DNA from: Betaproteobacteria bacterium
Lineage (GTDB): Bacteria > Pseudomonadota > Gammaproteobacteria > Burkholderiales > Casimicrobiaceae
Assembly (NCBI GenBank): GCA_016704895.1
Contig: JADIZG010000010.1
Span: 40,629-104,628 of the forward strand
Reading direction: 5' to 3'
DNA: 64,000 bases
Below, piece after piece: positions 1-9,851 of the stretch (positions within the stretch are counted from its first letter, which is position 1; every line of letters starts with the position of its first letter). The notes beneath the pieces are model-generated. The model saw only the letters and a list, made by a program, of their open reading frames with translations, did no database searches and was not told the DNA's origin. The position numbers were made by a program, and so were the translations under genes.

Positions 1-3000
1 TCGCGGAAATCGAGCGCGATGCGCCGCGGCAGCGCCTGCAGCGACAGCACGCCGAGGAGCTTCCCGATCCCCGGCTCGATCTTCGTGAACTGCCCGGAGC
101 CGACCTCGACCTTGAGCGCCCCGGACAGCGCCGTCGGATCGAAGTCGGACGGCGCCCCGGGCCAGTCGAGCTGGCCCTTGATCGTGGTCGGCGCGCCGCG
201 CATGACGTCGGCGAAGCCGAAGCGCTTGAGCATCGCGCCGGCCTCCTGCGCATCGAGGCTCACGTCGAGGCGCGTCTGCTGCGTGCGCCCGGCCGCGCGC
301 CACCAGCCGTCTGCATTCACGCGTCCTGCATCGCTCGACAGCACGAGCTTCTCGATCCGCCAGTCGGTCGCCTGCGGCTTCGCGACCATCTCGAACCGGC
401 CGAGGTCGCGCCCCTTCGAGATCAGCGCCGCGCTCTGGACGTCGAGCTCGGGCCAGGGATTCGCGCCGCCGTCCGTGTGCGTCCCCGCACGAGGCTCGGC
501 GCCCTGGGGGGCGAGAGCTCACCCGCTTCGGGGACCGCGAGCCGCGTGAGCCGCGCGACGATCCGTCCACTCGGCATCGCCGGCGTCGCAGCACGCCAGT
601 CGGCCGTGCCCGCCGCTTCGCGCGCCGCGAGCTGCAGCCGCCAGTCGTCGCCCGTCGAGCGCGCCGACACCTTGACGTCGTTCAGCTTGCGGCCGAAGAC
701 CCCGAGGACCGCCGCGTCGAGGTCGACGCCGCGGATCGAGAGCCCGGTCGACGGTGCGGCGGACACCGACCGCGCCTGGGCCTTCGACTTCACGGCGAGC
801 CAGTCGTCGACGTCGAGCGCCGCCACGTCGCCCCGGATCCAGACGCCGGCGCGGTCGTTGTCCGCGGGCTGCGACGCCGCGCGACCGACGAGCACGAGCA
901 CGCGGTCGACGACCGGTGTCGCGCCGGCGAGCTGACGCTGCACGAGCACGCGCCCGACGCGGGCAGCGTCGATCGTGATCGCGTCGGTCGCGCCGCGCGC
1001 GTCGGGCTTGCGCTCGATGCGCAGCGGCACGCTGTCGGCGGCGACCTTGCCGGCCGGCGCGGGCAGGTCGATCGTGGCGCCGCGGAGGCTCGACTCCACC
1101 GTCCAGCGCGTGCCCGCGGCGTGCGATTCCAGCGCGAGCGACCAGTCGGTCGTGCCCGACACGCGGTCGGAAAGCGCGTCGGGCAGGTCGTTGCGCAGCG
1201 CGAGCAGGTTGGCGGTGCCCTGGGCGGTCGCCCGGAAGCCGCCGTCCGCGGTGGACATCGAGAACTTCGCCGGTCCGCCGTAGACCTCGGCCGACAGGTC
1301 GCGCGCGGTGACGCTGTTCTCGCTGAAGGCCATGCGCCCGTCCACCTGCGACAGCACCGGCACGCCGGGAACGCGCAGCTGGTTCGACGCGAAGGCGTAC
1401 TCACCCGCGACGGTCGAGGCGCCGGAGCCCCCCAGGGGCAGTTCGAAGCGCATCTTCAGCGCGCCGTTGCCGGTCGCCTGCGCGCCGCCGAGCGCGCCAC
1501 CGATCCATCCGCCGACCGGGCTCGTCTCGATGAAGTGGAGGAACTCGGCGGTCGGGCCGGTCGCCTCGCCGTCGACCTTGATGCGCGTGACGTCCGCGAG
1601 CAGGTCGTCGATCGCGATCTTCGTGCGCCCGATCTGCGCGCCGTACACGCGGCCTTTCGTCATGTCGAACGCGACCTTCGCGCCATCGAAGCGGACCTCA
1701 CCGTCGATGTCGGTGACCGCGGGCCAGCCGGCCGCGTAGTCGAGGGTGGCGCCCTGCGCCCTGGCGGCGAGCGTGAACGTGCCCTGCTTCGGGTCGGCGA
1801 ACGGGAAGCGCGCGAGATCGCCCTTCACCGCCAGGCGCGCGTCGCTCATCGTTCCCGCCTGGAGGGCCCCGCGCATCCAGTCGCCGATCCACTCGTCGAG
1901 GACGCGCGGCAGGTAGCGCGCGAGCCGGCGCACGTCGATGCGCGCGACCTGCGCCTTCAGGTCGACCGTCCCGGCGCCCGTCTTCGCCGGACGCCACGTC
2001 CCGTTCGCGGTGACGGCCGCATCCGCGTTGGCGACGGCGACGTCGTCGAGCTCGACCTCGTTGCCCGACTCGGCGAGGCGCCAGCGCACCGTGCCGGTCA
2101 GCGTCTCGATCGGGACCGGCGCAGTCAGCATGCGCGGAAGCGAGACCACCATCGCGCGGCTGCCGAGCTTCGCGGTGCCTCCGCGCTCGTCGGCCTGCAC
2201 TTTCGCCGACAGCCCGGTGACGCCGGGCGTCGCGCCGCTGGTGGCGACGCCCACGTCGATCGCCTCGCCTTCTGCGGCATAGGACGTCGGCGCGTCCGGC
2301 GGTCCTTCCCAGCGGTAGCGCGCGTCGCGCAGCGTGCCGCGCGGCGCGTACCGGGCGAGCTCCTCGCGCCAGGTCGCAGGCATCGGCAGGCTCGCGGCGA
2401 GCGACGCCAGCGGCGCGAGCTCGATCACGTTCGCACTCGCCCGCCCGCTTCGAAAGATCCCGTCCTCGCCCACGACCGCCTCGAACACGGCGTCCATCGG
2501 CGCGAGCGCGGCACCGTTGCGCCCGACGAGGGCGAGGTCGTCCGCCGTGAACCTGCGCGTCGCCTGGTCGCTCTGCCAGGTCACGCGCCCGCGCACGCTG
2601 GCGAGCTCGAGGGGTGGCAACGACGCGAGACGCGTGCTCACGTCGGCGAGCTCGACGTCGGCGGTCATGTCGCGCACCTTGCCCTCGGCGAGCTCCGCCC
2701 ACAGCCGCACCGCGCCGTGGCCGTCGCTCACGTCGACCGGCAACGGGATCCACTCGGACCAGGCCGCGATGTCGGCGAAGTCGAGCCGCAGGTACATGCG
2801 CGCCTGCATCTTCGAGAAGTCGTGCGCGGCGAGGTCCGTGAATTCGCCGCGCAGGTCGATCGGCGAGGCGATCTCGGACGGCGGCTCGCCGGTCAGGCCG
2901 ATGCGATGCCTGCGCGATCCCAGCGGGTGCTCGAGCCTGACGTCGACGCGGTCCAGCACCAGCTGGGGCGCGCGACGGAGCTCGTCGGTCCAGAGGATCA

Positions 3001-3538
3001 GCGCGTTGCGGACGGTGATCTGGCGCTGGCGCAGGATCCAGTCGGTGAGCCGCGTGTCGTCGACGGTCGACTGGGGGTCGATCTCGAGGCCCGCGATGTG
3101 GAGACGTCCGCCGATGTCGCGGGAAATCGCGAGCCTGGGGCCGTCGATCTCGAGCTGCTTCAGGCGCAGGTCGAGGAGCGGAAGCGACCACCAGGAAACC
3201 GTCGCCTCCACGCGCGGGAGCTCCAGCAGCGGCCGCTCGAGACCCCCGGTACGGTCGTGGACCGCGATCCCGGTCACGACGATCTTCGGGTTCCAGCCAT
3301 CCCAGCCGGTCGTCAGGCTTTCGATGGCCACCGGCGCGCCGATCGCCAGGGTCACGCGCTCGGCGATCTCCGGGGCGTACGACTCGATCCGCGGGAGCAC
3401 GACATAGCGCACTGCGAGGAGCACGACGCACGCGAGCACGACGAGCATCGCCGCGACCATGCCTGCATGGCCGGCGAGACGCGCGGCGAGCGAACGAGGT
3501 GCGGACGTCGCTGGGGCGGATTCGTTCGCGACAGGCAT
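1..3538 (-). CDS. yhdP: YhdP-family AsmA-like envelope protein, 3' end cut by window, one frameshift
   Basis: Very long AsmA-like/DUF3971 protein; the family (YhdP, TamB, YdbH) is implicated in moving phospholipids from inner to outer membrane. One N-terminal membrane anchor is seen at about residues 25-48, followed by a long repetitive beta-rich periplasmic region. The main frame stops at 422, but homology continues in another frame: positions 1-80 encode GKLLGVLSLQALPRR, the hallmark C-terminal YhdP motif. The shift falls near 500 and is explained by one base missing from a C run. The gene runs off the window start, so the last part of the protein is absent. The start is the first ATG facing the divergent glnE. 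Confidence 0.88.
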
Positions 3539-3618
3539 AATGGACGGGCCCGGAGACTGGAGTGTAACGGATCGCCCCCGGGCCGCTTGCCCCGTTCCCC
3601 GCCCGCTTCCCCGCCACG

Positions 3619-6417
3619 ATGAATCTCGACGACGCGCTCGCGTTCAGTCACTACGCCCGCCGCGTCGTGGACGCGGATCCGGCGCTCCGCGACGCGCTTC
3701 TGGCGACGCTCGACGCCCCGTACGACTGGGCGCGCGCACGGACCGCGATCGACGCCGCCGCCGCAGCGCCCGACGCGACGGGCACCCTCGGCGCGGCGTT
3801 GCGCGCGCTGCGCGCCCGCGTCATGGTCCACACGCTCGCGCGCGACCTCACCGGCCGCGCCGGCCTCGCCGAGGTCTGCGGCGCGGTGACCACGCTCGCC
3901 GAAGTCGCGATCGACGCCGCCGTCGCGGCCACGCGCCGCGAGCTGGTCGCCACCCACGGCGAGCCGCTGGGCAGCGAAGGCGGCGCGCCGCAGCCGTTCG
4001 TCGTCGTCGGCATGGGCAAGCTCGGCGGCGGCGAGCTCAACGTCTCGTCCGACATCGACCTCGTCTTCCTCTACCCCGAGGAAGGCGAGACCGCGGGACC
4101 GCGCGTCGTCGCGAACCGCGAGTTCTTCGACCGGCTCGGCCGGCGCGTGATCGCGATGCTCGACGACGCGACCGCCGACGGGTTCGTGTTCCGCGTCGAC
4201 ATGCGCCTGCGCCCCTACGGCGAGAGCGGGCCGCTCACGATGTCGTACGCCGCGCTCGAGAACTACCTGGTGACGCAGGGACGCGCCTGGGAGCGCTACG
4301 CGTGGCTCAAGGCGCGCGCACTGACCGGCGTGCCGCAGCAGGAGCTCGACGCGATCGTCGGGCCGTTCGTCTACCGCAAGTACCTCGACTACGACGCGTA
4401 CGCCGGCCTCCGCGACGTCCACCGCCAGATCCGCGAACAGGCGGCACGACGCGACGCGCGCGACAACGTGAAGCTGGGCCCGGGCGGCATCCGCGAGATC
4501 GAGTTCATCGTCCAGGCGCTGCAGATCGTGCGCGGCGGGCGCGAGCCGGGACTGCGCATCCGCAACACGCGAGCGGCGCTCGCGGCGCTCGCCTCGCGCG
4601 GCCACCTTCCCGAGTCGGCTGCCGCGGCGCTCGACGGCGCCTACGTGTTCCTGCGCGACACCGAGCACCGGCTGCAGTACCGCGACGACCAGCAGACGCA
4701 GGCGCTGCCCGACGACCCGGGCGAGCTCGACGCGCTTGCGCGCGCAATGCGGTTCGCGTCGGCGCCCGCATTCCGCGCAGCGCTCGACGCGCACCGCCTC
4801 GAGGCCGGCCGGCAGTTCGAGTCCGTGTTCGGCGCGGCGGACGCCGATGCCGGCACCGACGCCGAGTGGCGCAGCGTGTGGGACGCCCCCGACGTCACCG
4901 ACGAGCACGTCGCGCAGCTCGAGCGCGCGGGCTTCGAGGATCCGCCCGCCCTGCTCGGCACGCTCGCCCGGGCGCGCGCAGGGACGCGGTACTCGGCGCT
5001 GCCCGCGCAGTCGAAGGAGCGATTCGACAAGCTGGTGCCGCGCATGCTCGCCGCCGCCACCGCGAGCCCGGGCGGCAGCGGGGCGCAGGCGACCTTCATG
5101 CGCCTGCTCTCGCTGCTCGAGGCCGTCGCGCGGCGCAGCGCCTATCTCGCGCTCGTCATCGAGCATCCTCCGCTGATTCCCCGGCTGGCCGGGCTGATGG
5201 GCGCGTCCGCCTGGGCGGCCGACTACCTGACGCGGCACCCGATCCTGCTCGACGAGCTGCTCGACGCGCGCGTGCTGATGGAGGAGCCCGACCACGACGC
5301 GTGGCGCGCCGAGCTCGCGCGCATGCTCGCGGAGAACGCGGGCGACCAGGAGCGCGAGATGGACGCGCTCAGGCACTTCCAGCACGCGCAGTCGTTCCGG
5401 CTGCTCGCGCAGGACCTGGCCGGCCAGCTCACCGTCGAGCGGCTCGCCGACCACCTGTCCGCGCTCGCCGACGTCGTCCTCGAGGCGACGCTGGGGGCGT
5501 GCTGGAGGCATCTCGCCGGGGCGGACGCGCCGCCTCCGCGCTTCGCGATCATCGGCTACGGCAAGCTGGGCGGGAAGGAACTGGGCTACGCGTCCGACCT
5601 CGACATCGTGTTCGTCTACGACGTCGATCCCGACGATCCCGACGGCGACGCGAAGCTCGCGCGCTATTCGCGGCTCGCGCAGCGCATGAACACGTGGCTC
5701 ACGAGCAACACGCCGGCGGGCCAGCTCTACGACACCGACCTGCGCCTGCGCCCCGACGGCGCGAAGGGGCTCATCGCCTCGTCGCTGGGCGCGTTCAAGC
5801 GCTACCAGCGCGAGCAGGCGTGGACCTGGGAGCACCAGGCGCTCACGCGCGCGCGCCACTGCGCGGGCGACGCCGCGATCGGCGCCGCGTTCGAGGCCGA
5901 GCGCGAGGCGATCCTGCGCCTGCCGCGCGACCGTCCGAAGCTCGCCGACGAGGTCGTCGCGATGCGGCGGCGCATGCACGACGGGCATCCGAACCCGACC
6001 GCGCTGTTCGACCTCAAGCACGACGCGGGCGGCATGGTCGACATCGAGTTCGTCGTGCAGTACCTCGTGCTCGCGCACGCGCACGACCACCCGCGCCTCA
6101 CCGGCAACCTCGGCAACATCGCGCTGCTGCGCATCGCCGGCGAGCTCGGGCTCGTTCCGGCCGACCTCGCCGCGCGCGTCGCGGACGCGTATCGCGAGTA
6201 CCGCAAGGTCCAGCACGCGATCCGGCTGACCGGCGCGCCGCACGTGCGGGTCGATCCGGCTGCCCATGCGCAGCGGCGGTACGACGTCGAGGCGCTGTGG
6301 AGGACGTGTTCGGAGGTGGGGGGGCCGGCGCGGAGGCGGACGGCGTGCCGGTCGGCCGGCCGCCCGCGAGCGCCCGACGCCCCGGCATCGCCGCCACCTA
6401 GGCGGGTGGCGGCCTGA
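3619..6417 (+). CDS. glnE: Bifunctional glutamine synthetase adenylyltransferase/deadenylase
   Basis: Adds and removes AMP on glutamine synthetase in response to PII and glutamine. Two nucleotidyltransferase domains are visible: GMGKLGGGELNVSSDIDLVF at about residues 131-150 (deadenylase half) and GYGKLGGKEL followed by DLD at about 645-663 (adenylylase half). About 930 residues is normal for the family. The last codons are off-frame: the expected ending LWRDVFG is restored by adding one G in the AGG run near 6304, which would move the stop to about 6401. Divergent from yhdP with an 80-bp gap. A PII gene sits about 14 kb away at 20046-20384. Confidence 0.95.
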   Translation: MNLDDALAFSHYARRVVDADPALRDALLATLDAPYDWARARTAIDAAAAAPDATGTLGAALRALRARVMVHTLARDLTGRAGLAEVCGAVTTLAEVAIDAAVAATRRELVATHGEPLGSEGGAPQPFVVVGMGKLGGGELNVSSDIDLVFLYPEEGETAGPRVVANREFFDRLGRRVIAMLDDATADGFVFRVDMRLRPYGESGPLTMSYAALENYLVTQGRAWERYAWLKARALTGVPQQELDAIVGPFVYRKYLDYDAYAGLRDVHRQIREQAARRDARDNVKLGPGGIREIEFIVQALQIVRGGREPGLRIRNTRAALAALASRGHLPESAAAALDGAYVFLRDTEHRLQYRDDQQTQALPDDPGELDALARAMRFASAPAFRAALDAHRLEAGRQFESVFGAADADAGTDAEWRSVWDAPDVTDEHVAQLERAGFEDPPALLGTLARARAGTRYSALPAQSKERFDKLVPRMLAAATASPGGSGAQATFMRLLSLLEAVARRSAYLALVIEHPPLIPRLAGLMGASAWAADYLTRHPILLDELLDARVLMEEPDHDAWRAELARMLAENAGDQEREMDALRHFQHAQSFRLLAQDLAGQLTVERLADHLSALADVVLEATLGACWRHLAGADAPPPRFAIIGYGKLGGKELGYASDLDIVFVYDVDPDDPDGDAKLARYSRLAQRMNTWLTSNTPAGQLYDTDLRLRPDGAKGLIASSLGAFKRYQREQAWTWEHQALTRARHCAGDAAIGAAFEAEREAILRLPRDRPKLADEVVAMRRRMHDGHPNPTALFDLKHDAGGMVDIEFVVQYLVLAHAHDHPRLTGNLGNIALLRIAGELGLVPADLAARVADAYREYRKVQHAIRLTGAPHVRVDPAAHAQRRYDVEALWRTCSEVGGPARRRTACRSAGRPRAPDAPASPPPRRVAA

Positions 6418-6479
6418 CTGCCGCGCGCGTTCGCCCAGGCCGCGGTCGACGCCTGGCCATCGGGTGCACGCCGGCGCCC

Positions 6480-6921
6480 GCCAGCCCCGTCTCGCCCGGC
6501 GGCTGTCTCGGCGGCGCTCGAACGTCGCGCGCGCGGTCGCGCGCGTCGCCCGCCGCGAAGATCGCCCGGAACTGCCGGCGCTGGAGCGTCGAGGCTTCGC
6601 CTCGAGCGCGCGCCCGGCCGCCGTCAGCGACAGGCGCCGCACGCGCGCGTCGCCCTCGTCGCGCTCCCAGGCGATCAGGTCCTGCGCCTTCAGGTCGCGC
6701 AGCGGCCCGCTCAGCGACTGCTTCGACACCGCGAGCGTGCGCAGGAGCCCGCCCACGGTCGGCCGCTCGAGGCGCGCGACGAAGAACAGGACCCGGTGGT
6801 GGGCGCGGCCCAGGTTCCTCGCCTCCAGCACGCGGTCGGGCTTCGCCACCATTCCCCGGTAGGCGAAGTACATGAGCTCGATCGCGGCGTCGAGCGACGC
6901 CCTGCGGCTGCGGCCGGCCAT
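6480..6921 (-). CDS. MarR-family transcriptional regulator (frameshifted C-terminus)
   Basis: Winged-helix regulator. The readable part (about 110 residues) has the MarR core: HHRVLFFVARLERPTVGGLL, then SKQSLSGPLRDLKAQDLI as the recognition helix, and a wing around WERDEGDARVRRLSLTAAGR. After residue about 112 the frame breaks near 6590 and again near 6540; the residues after that are scrambled and the true stop is not identifiable, so the lower boundary is approximate. The start is supported by AAGGAGG a few bases upstream of the ATG at 6921. Divergent from ilvE across a short AT-rich region with an inverted repeat, so self-regulation is plausible. The ligand is unknown. Confidence 0.75.
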
Positions 6922-6960
6922 CGGGCCTCCTTGACGCGGCCCCGGGCCGCGCGGCAGAAT

Positions 6961-6983
6961 AAGTCAGGTTTATTGACCTATTG
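6961..6983. promoter_or_regulatory. Candidate MarR operator / divergent promoter region
   Basis: A locally AT-rich island in a G+C-rich region carries the inverted repeat AGGT-TTATTG-ACCT (6966-6979). It lies about 40 bp upstream of the MarR start and 100 bp upstream of ilvE. A TTGACC hexamer (6973-6978) could act as a -35 element for ilvE. The position is right for a repressor controlling its own gene, but this is inference. Confidence 0.4.
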
Positions 6984-7081
6984 TGCCCGCACGCGCCGCC
7001 CGGCGGCAAGCCCCGGCAACCGGCCGCGGCCCGCCCGGGCGCGGTGCGGTAAAATCCCCCTTTCGCCCGAGGAGATGCTCG

Positions 7082-8005
7082 ATGTCGATGGCCGACCGCG
7101 ACGGCTGGATCTGGTACGACGGCAAGATGGTGCCGTGGCGCGACGCCACGACCCACGTCCTGACCCACACGCTGCACTACGGGATGGGCGTCTTCGAGGG
7201 GGTCCGCTGCTACGAGACGATCGACGGGCCGGCGATCTTCCGCCTGCGCGACCACACCGACCGGCTGTTCCGCTCGGCGCAGATCTTCGGCATGAAGATT
7301 CCGTTCGCGAAGGAAGCGATCGAGGAGGCGCAGAAGGACGTCGTGCGCCGCAACAAGCTCGGCTCCTGCTACATCCGCCCGATCGTGTTCTACGGCAGCA
7401 ACGCGCTCGGCGTCGCCGCGAAGACCAATCCGGTGCTGGTCGCGATCGCCGCGTGGCCCTGGGGCGCCTACCTCGGCGCCGACGGCATCGAGAAGGGCAT
7501 CCGCGTGAAGACCTCGTCGTACACGCACCACCACCCGAACGTCACGATGTGCAAGGCCAAGGCGGTGGGCAACTACCCGGTGTCGATCCTCGCGAACCAG
7601 GAAGCGACGCACGACGGCTACGAGGAGGCGATGCTGCTCGACCCGCAGGGATTCCTGTGCCAGGGCTCGGGCGAGAACGTGTTCATCGTCCGCAACGGCG
7701 CGCTGCACACGCCCGACCTCGCGGGCGGCGCGCTCGAAGGCATCACGCGCGAGACGATCATCGAGTTCGCGCGCGAGCTCGGGATCCCGGTGCACGAGCG
7801 GCGCATCACGCGCGACGAGGTCTACATCGCCGACGAGGCGTTCTTCACCGGCACCGCCGCCGAGGTGACGCCGATCCGCGAGTACGACCAGCGGCCGGTC
7901 GGGTCGGGGACGCGCGGTCCGATCACCGAGAAGCTGCAGTCGATGTTCTTCGACACGGTGAACGGTCGCAACGCGTCGAAGAAGCACTGGCTGGCGAAGG
8001 TGTGA
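7082..8005 (+). CDS. ilvE: Branched-chain amino acid aminotransferase
   Basis: Class IV PLP aminotransferase that interconverts Leu, Ile and Val with their 2-oxo acids. It is 307 residues, matching E. coli IlvE. Motifs seen are HYGMGVFEGVRCYE near the N-terminus, CKAKAVGNYPVSILAN with the PLP-binding lysine region, and EVFFTGTAAEVTPI-like sequence (EAFFTGTAAEVTPI) near the C-terminus. An in-frame start 33 codons upstream exists, but the ATG at 7082 is preceded by GAGGAG at good spacing and gives the family N-terminus (MSMADRDGWIWYDGK). First gene of an apparent operon with the zinc-finger protein and waaF. Confidence 0.95.
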   Translation: MSMADRDGWIWYDGKMVPWRDATTHVLTHTLHYGMGVFEGVRCYETIDGPAIFRLRDHTDRLFRSAQIFGMKIPFAKEAIEEAQKDVVRRNKLGSCYIRPIVFYGSNALGVAAKTNPVLVAIAAWPWGAYLGADGIEKGIRVKTSSYTHHHPNVTMCKAKAVGNYPVSILANQEATHDGYEEAMLLDPQGFLCQGSGENVFIVRNGALHTPDLAGGALEGITRETIIEFARELGIPVHERRITRDEVYIADEAFFTGTAAEVTPIREYDQRPVGSGTRGPITEKLQSMFFDTVNGRNASKKHWLAKV

Positions 8006-8007
8006 CG

Positions 8008-8310
8008 ATGAGCGCGACGCCCGCCACGCAGGCCGACGCGGTGATGGTCGACCCGAAGGACCTCCCGGCGTTCTGCCCGAACAAGGCGATGCCGCTGTGG
8101 AGCTCGCACCCGCGCGTGTTCCTCGATCTCCAGGCCACCGGCGAGGCGAGTTGCCCGTATTGCGGCACGCGCTACGCGCTCGAGGGCGGCGCCCGCCCCG
8201 GCGCCCACCGCCCTGAGGGCCTCGTGGCACCTCGGGTCGCCCCCGGTCGCCGGGCGCGTAGCCCGTCACGGACGCGGTCCCGCGAATTCGCCCGATGGAC
8301 CGCACCCTGA
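8008..8310 (+). CDS. Small zf-CHCC (NDUFS6-like) zinc-finger protein
   Basis: Starts two bases after the ilvE stop. The first 67 or so residues match the zf-CHCC family: AFCPN, then SSHPRVFLDL and SCPYCGTRY, supplying the Cys-His-Cys-Cys zinc ligands. Family members are usually about 65-70 residues. Here the frame runs about 30 residues past the expected end (GAHR), and adding one C in the run near 8210 would create a TGA there, so the tail is probably an artefact of a missing base. The precise role of the free-standing bacterial proteins is not established. Overlaps the waaF start. Confidence 0.8.
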   Translation: MSATPATQADAVMVDPKDLPAFCPNKAMPLWSSHPRVFLDLQATGEASCPYCGTRYALEGGARPGAHRPEGLVAPRVAPGRRARSPSRTRSREFARWTAP

Positions 8311-9317
8311 TCGTCGCGCCTTCGTGGGTCGGCGACGCCATCCTCGCCGAGCCGCTCGTCTCGCTGTTGCGCGAGCCCTACGAGGATCCCGCGATCGACG
8401 TGCTCGCGCCGCCCTGGTGCGCGCCGGTGTACCAGCGCATGCGCGGCGTGCGGCGCATCGTCGAGAACCCGATCCCGCACGGGCGCTTCGACCTCGCGTC
8501 GCGCCGACGCATCGCGGCGCAACTCAGGCTCGAGGGCTACGCACGCGCGATCGTGCTGCCGCTGAGCTGGAAGTCGGCGCTGATCCCCTACCTCGCGCGC
8601 ATCCCCCGGCGCATCGGCTTCAAGGGCGAGGCGCGGTACGTGCTGCTCAACGACCTGCGCAAGCTCGACCGCAAGGCGCTGCCCCGCCTGGTCGACCGCT
8701 TCTGCGCGCTCGCGGGCCCAGCCGGCACCAACGTCCCGATGCCGCCCGCTCCCGTGCTGGTGCCCGACCTCGCGAACCGCGACGCGGCGATCCGCGCGCT
8801 GCACCTCAAGGGCGACGATCCGGTCGCGATCCTGTGCCCCGGCGCCGAGTACGGCCCGGCGAAGCGCTGGCCGCCGACGCATTTCGCCGACCTCGCGCGG
8901 CGGCTGCTCGAGACCGGCGCGCGCGTCTGGATCGTGGGCTCGCCCAACGACAGGCTCGCCGCCGACGCGGTGATCGGCGCGGCGGGCGAGAGCGCGAAGC
9001 GCATCCGCGACCTCACCGGGAAGACCGACCTCGGCACCGCGATCGACCTGCTCTCGGCCGCGTCGGTCGTGATCAGCAACGACTCGGGCCTCATGCACGC
9101 GGCCGCCGCGGTCGGCGCGCCGGTCGTCGCGCTGTTCGGGTCCTCGTCGCCGGCCTACACGCCGCCGCTGTCGCCGCAGGCGCGGATCGCCCGGATCGAC
9201 ATCGCGTGCAGCCCCTGCTTCAAGCGCGAGTGCCCGCTCGGCCACTTCAAGTGCATGCGCGAGCTCGCGCCCGAGCTGGTCTACAATCTGGCGCGCTCGA
9301 CGATGCCCGCCCACTGA
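8295..9317 (+). CDS. waaF: Lipopolysaccharide heptosyltransferase II
   Basis: GT9-family transferase adding the second L-glycero-D-manno-heptose to the LPS inner core on the cytoplasmic side of the inner membrane. It is 340 residues, usual for WaaF. Diagnostic features are the N-terminal TLIVAPSWVGDAILAEPL, the central CPGAEYGPAKRWPP, the nucleotide-sugar site VVISNDSGLMHAAAAVGAP, and FGSSSPAYTPPLSP followed by the CSPCFKRECP cysteine cluster. Overlaps the end of the zinc-finger ORF, which fits translational coupling. ilvE / zinc-finger / waaF is a recurrent betaproteobacterial arrangement. Confidence 0.95.
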   Translation: MDRTLIVAPSWVGDAILAEPLVSLLREPYEDPAIDVLAPPWCAPVYQRMRGVRRIVENPIPHGRFDLASRRRIAAQLRLEGYARAIVLPLSWKSALIPYLARIPRRIGFKGEARYVLLNDLRKLDRKALPRLVDRFCALAGPAGTNVPMPPAPVLVPDLANRDAAIRALHLKGDDPVAILCPGAEYGPAKRWPPTHFADLARRLLETGARVWIVGSPNDRLAADAVIGAAGESAKRIRDLTGKTDLGTAIDLLSAASVVISNDSGLMHAAAAVGAPVVALFGSSSPAYTPPLSPQARIARIDIACSPCFKRECPLGHFKCMRELAPELVYNLARSTMPAH

Positions 9318-9328
9318 GCGATCGAACC

Positions 9329-9760
9329 ATGGCCAAGGTCCGCACGCCCCCGATCTACACGACGCCTCAGGATGCGGCGCTCGCGTTCTACCACGCGTTC
9401 GAGGCGCGCGACCTCGACGCGATGATGGCGACCTGGGCCGACGACGAGGAGATCGTCTGCGTGCATCCGGGCGGCCCGCGGCTCGTCGGGTTCGACGCGA
9501 TCCGCAACGCGTGGGAGCATCTCTTCTCCGGCGACGTGCGCCTCAAGTTCCGCATCGAGCAGCCGATCGCGATCGACACGGTCGGGCTCGCCGTGCAGAG
9601 CGCGATCGAGCACGTGTTCCTCGCCGACGGCAACTCGCGCGGGATGGCGGTCGCGACCAACGTCTTCATGCGCACCCCCACGGGCTGGCGCATGGTGTGC
9701 CACCACTCGTCGCCCACGCCGGCGGTCGCCGCGCCGGCCCCGGCGGGACCGCTGCACTGA
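9329..9760 (+). CDS. NTF2-like (SnoaL-type) fold protein
   Basis: A 143-residue protein starting 11 bases after the waaF stop. It has the NTF2-like pattern: an N-terminal helix (DAALAFYHAFEARDLDAMMATWADDEEIVCVHPGG), then strands VQSAIEHVFLADG and TNVFMRTPTGWRMVCHHSSP. Its C-terminal extension is rich in Ala and Pro. Related proteins bind or transform small molecules, but no substrate can be inferred here. Probably the last gene of the ilvE-waaF operon. Confidence 0.85.
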   Translation: MAKVRTPPIYTTPQDAALAFYHAFEARDLDAMMATWADDEEIVCVHPGGPRLVGFDAIRNAWEHLFSGDVRLKFRIEQPIAIDTVGLAVQSAIEHVFLADGNSRGMAVATNVFMRTPTGWRMVCHHSSPTPAVAAPAPAGPLH

Positions 9761-9851
9761 TCCCCGAGCGCAGGATCGCCGGCCGGGTCGCCGCGCCCGG
9801 ATGCGGGGACCCGCACGCCGGTCCCGCGCGCCGCGCGCACCGGCCCTGCGC

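Noticed and set aside
1121..3622. Long open frame of 833 codons on the plus strand opposite yhdP
   Set aside because: Shadow of the yhdP gene caused by high G+C; Arg/Ala-rich, no domain features, while the opposite frame encodes a recognisable YhdP.
3352..6921. 1,189-codon minus-strand frame opposite glnE
   Set aside because: Only its first 110 or so codons (MarR) are real; the rest is antisense to glnE and low in information.
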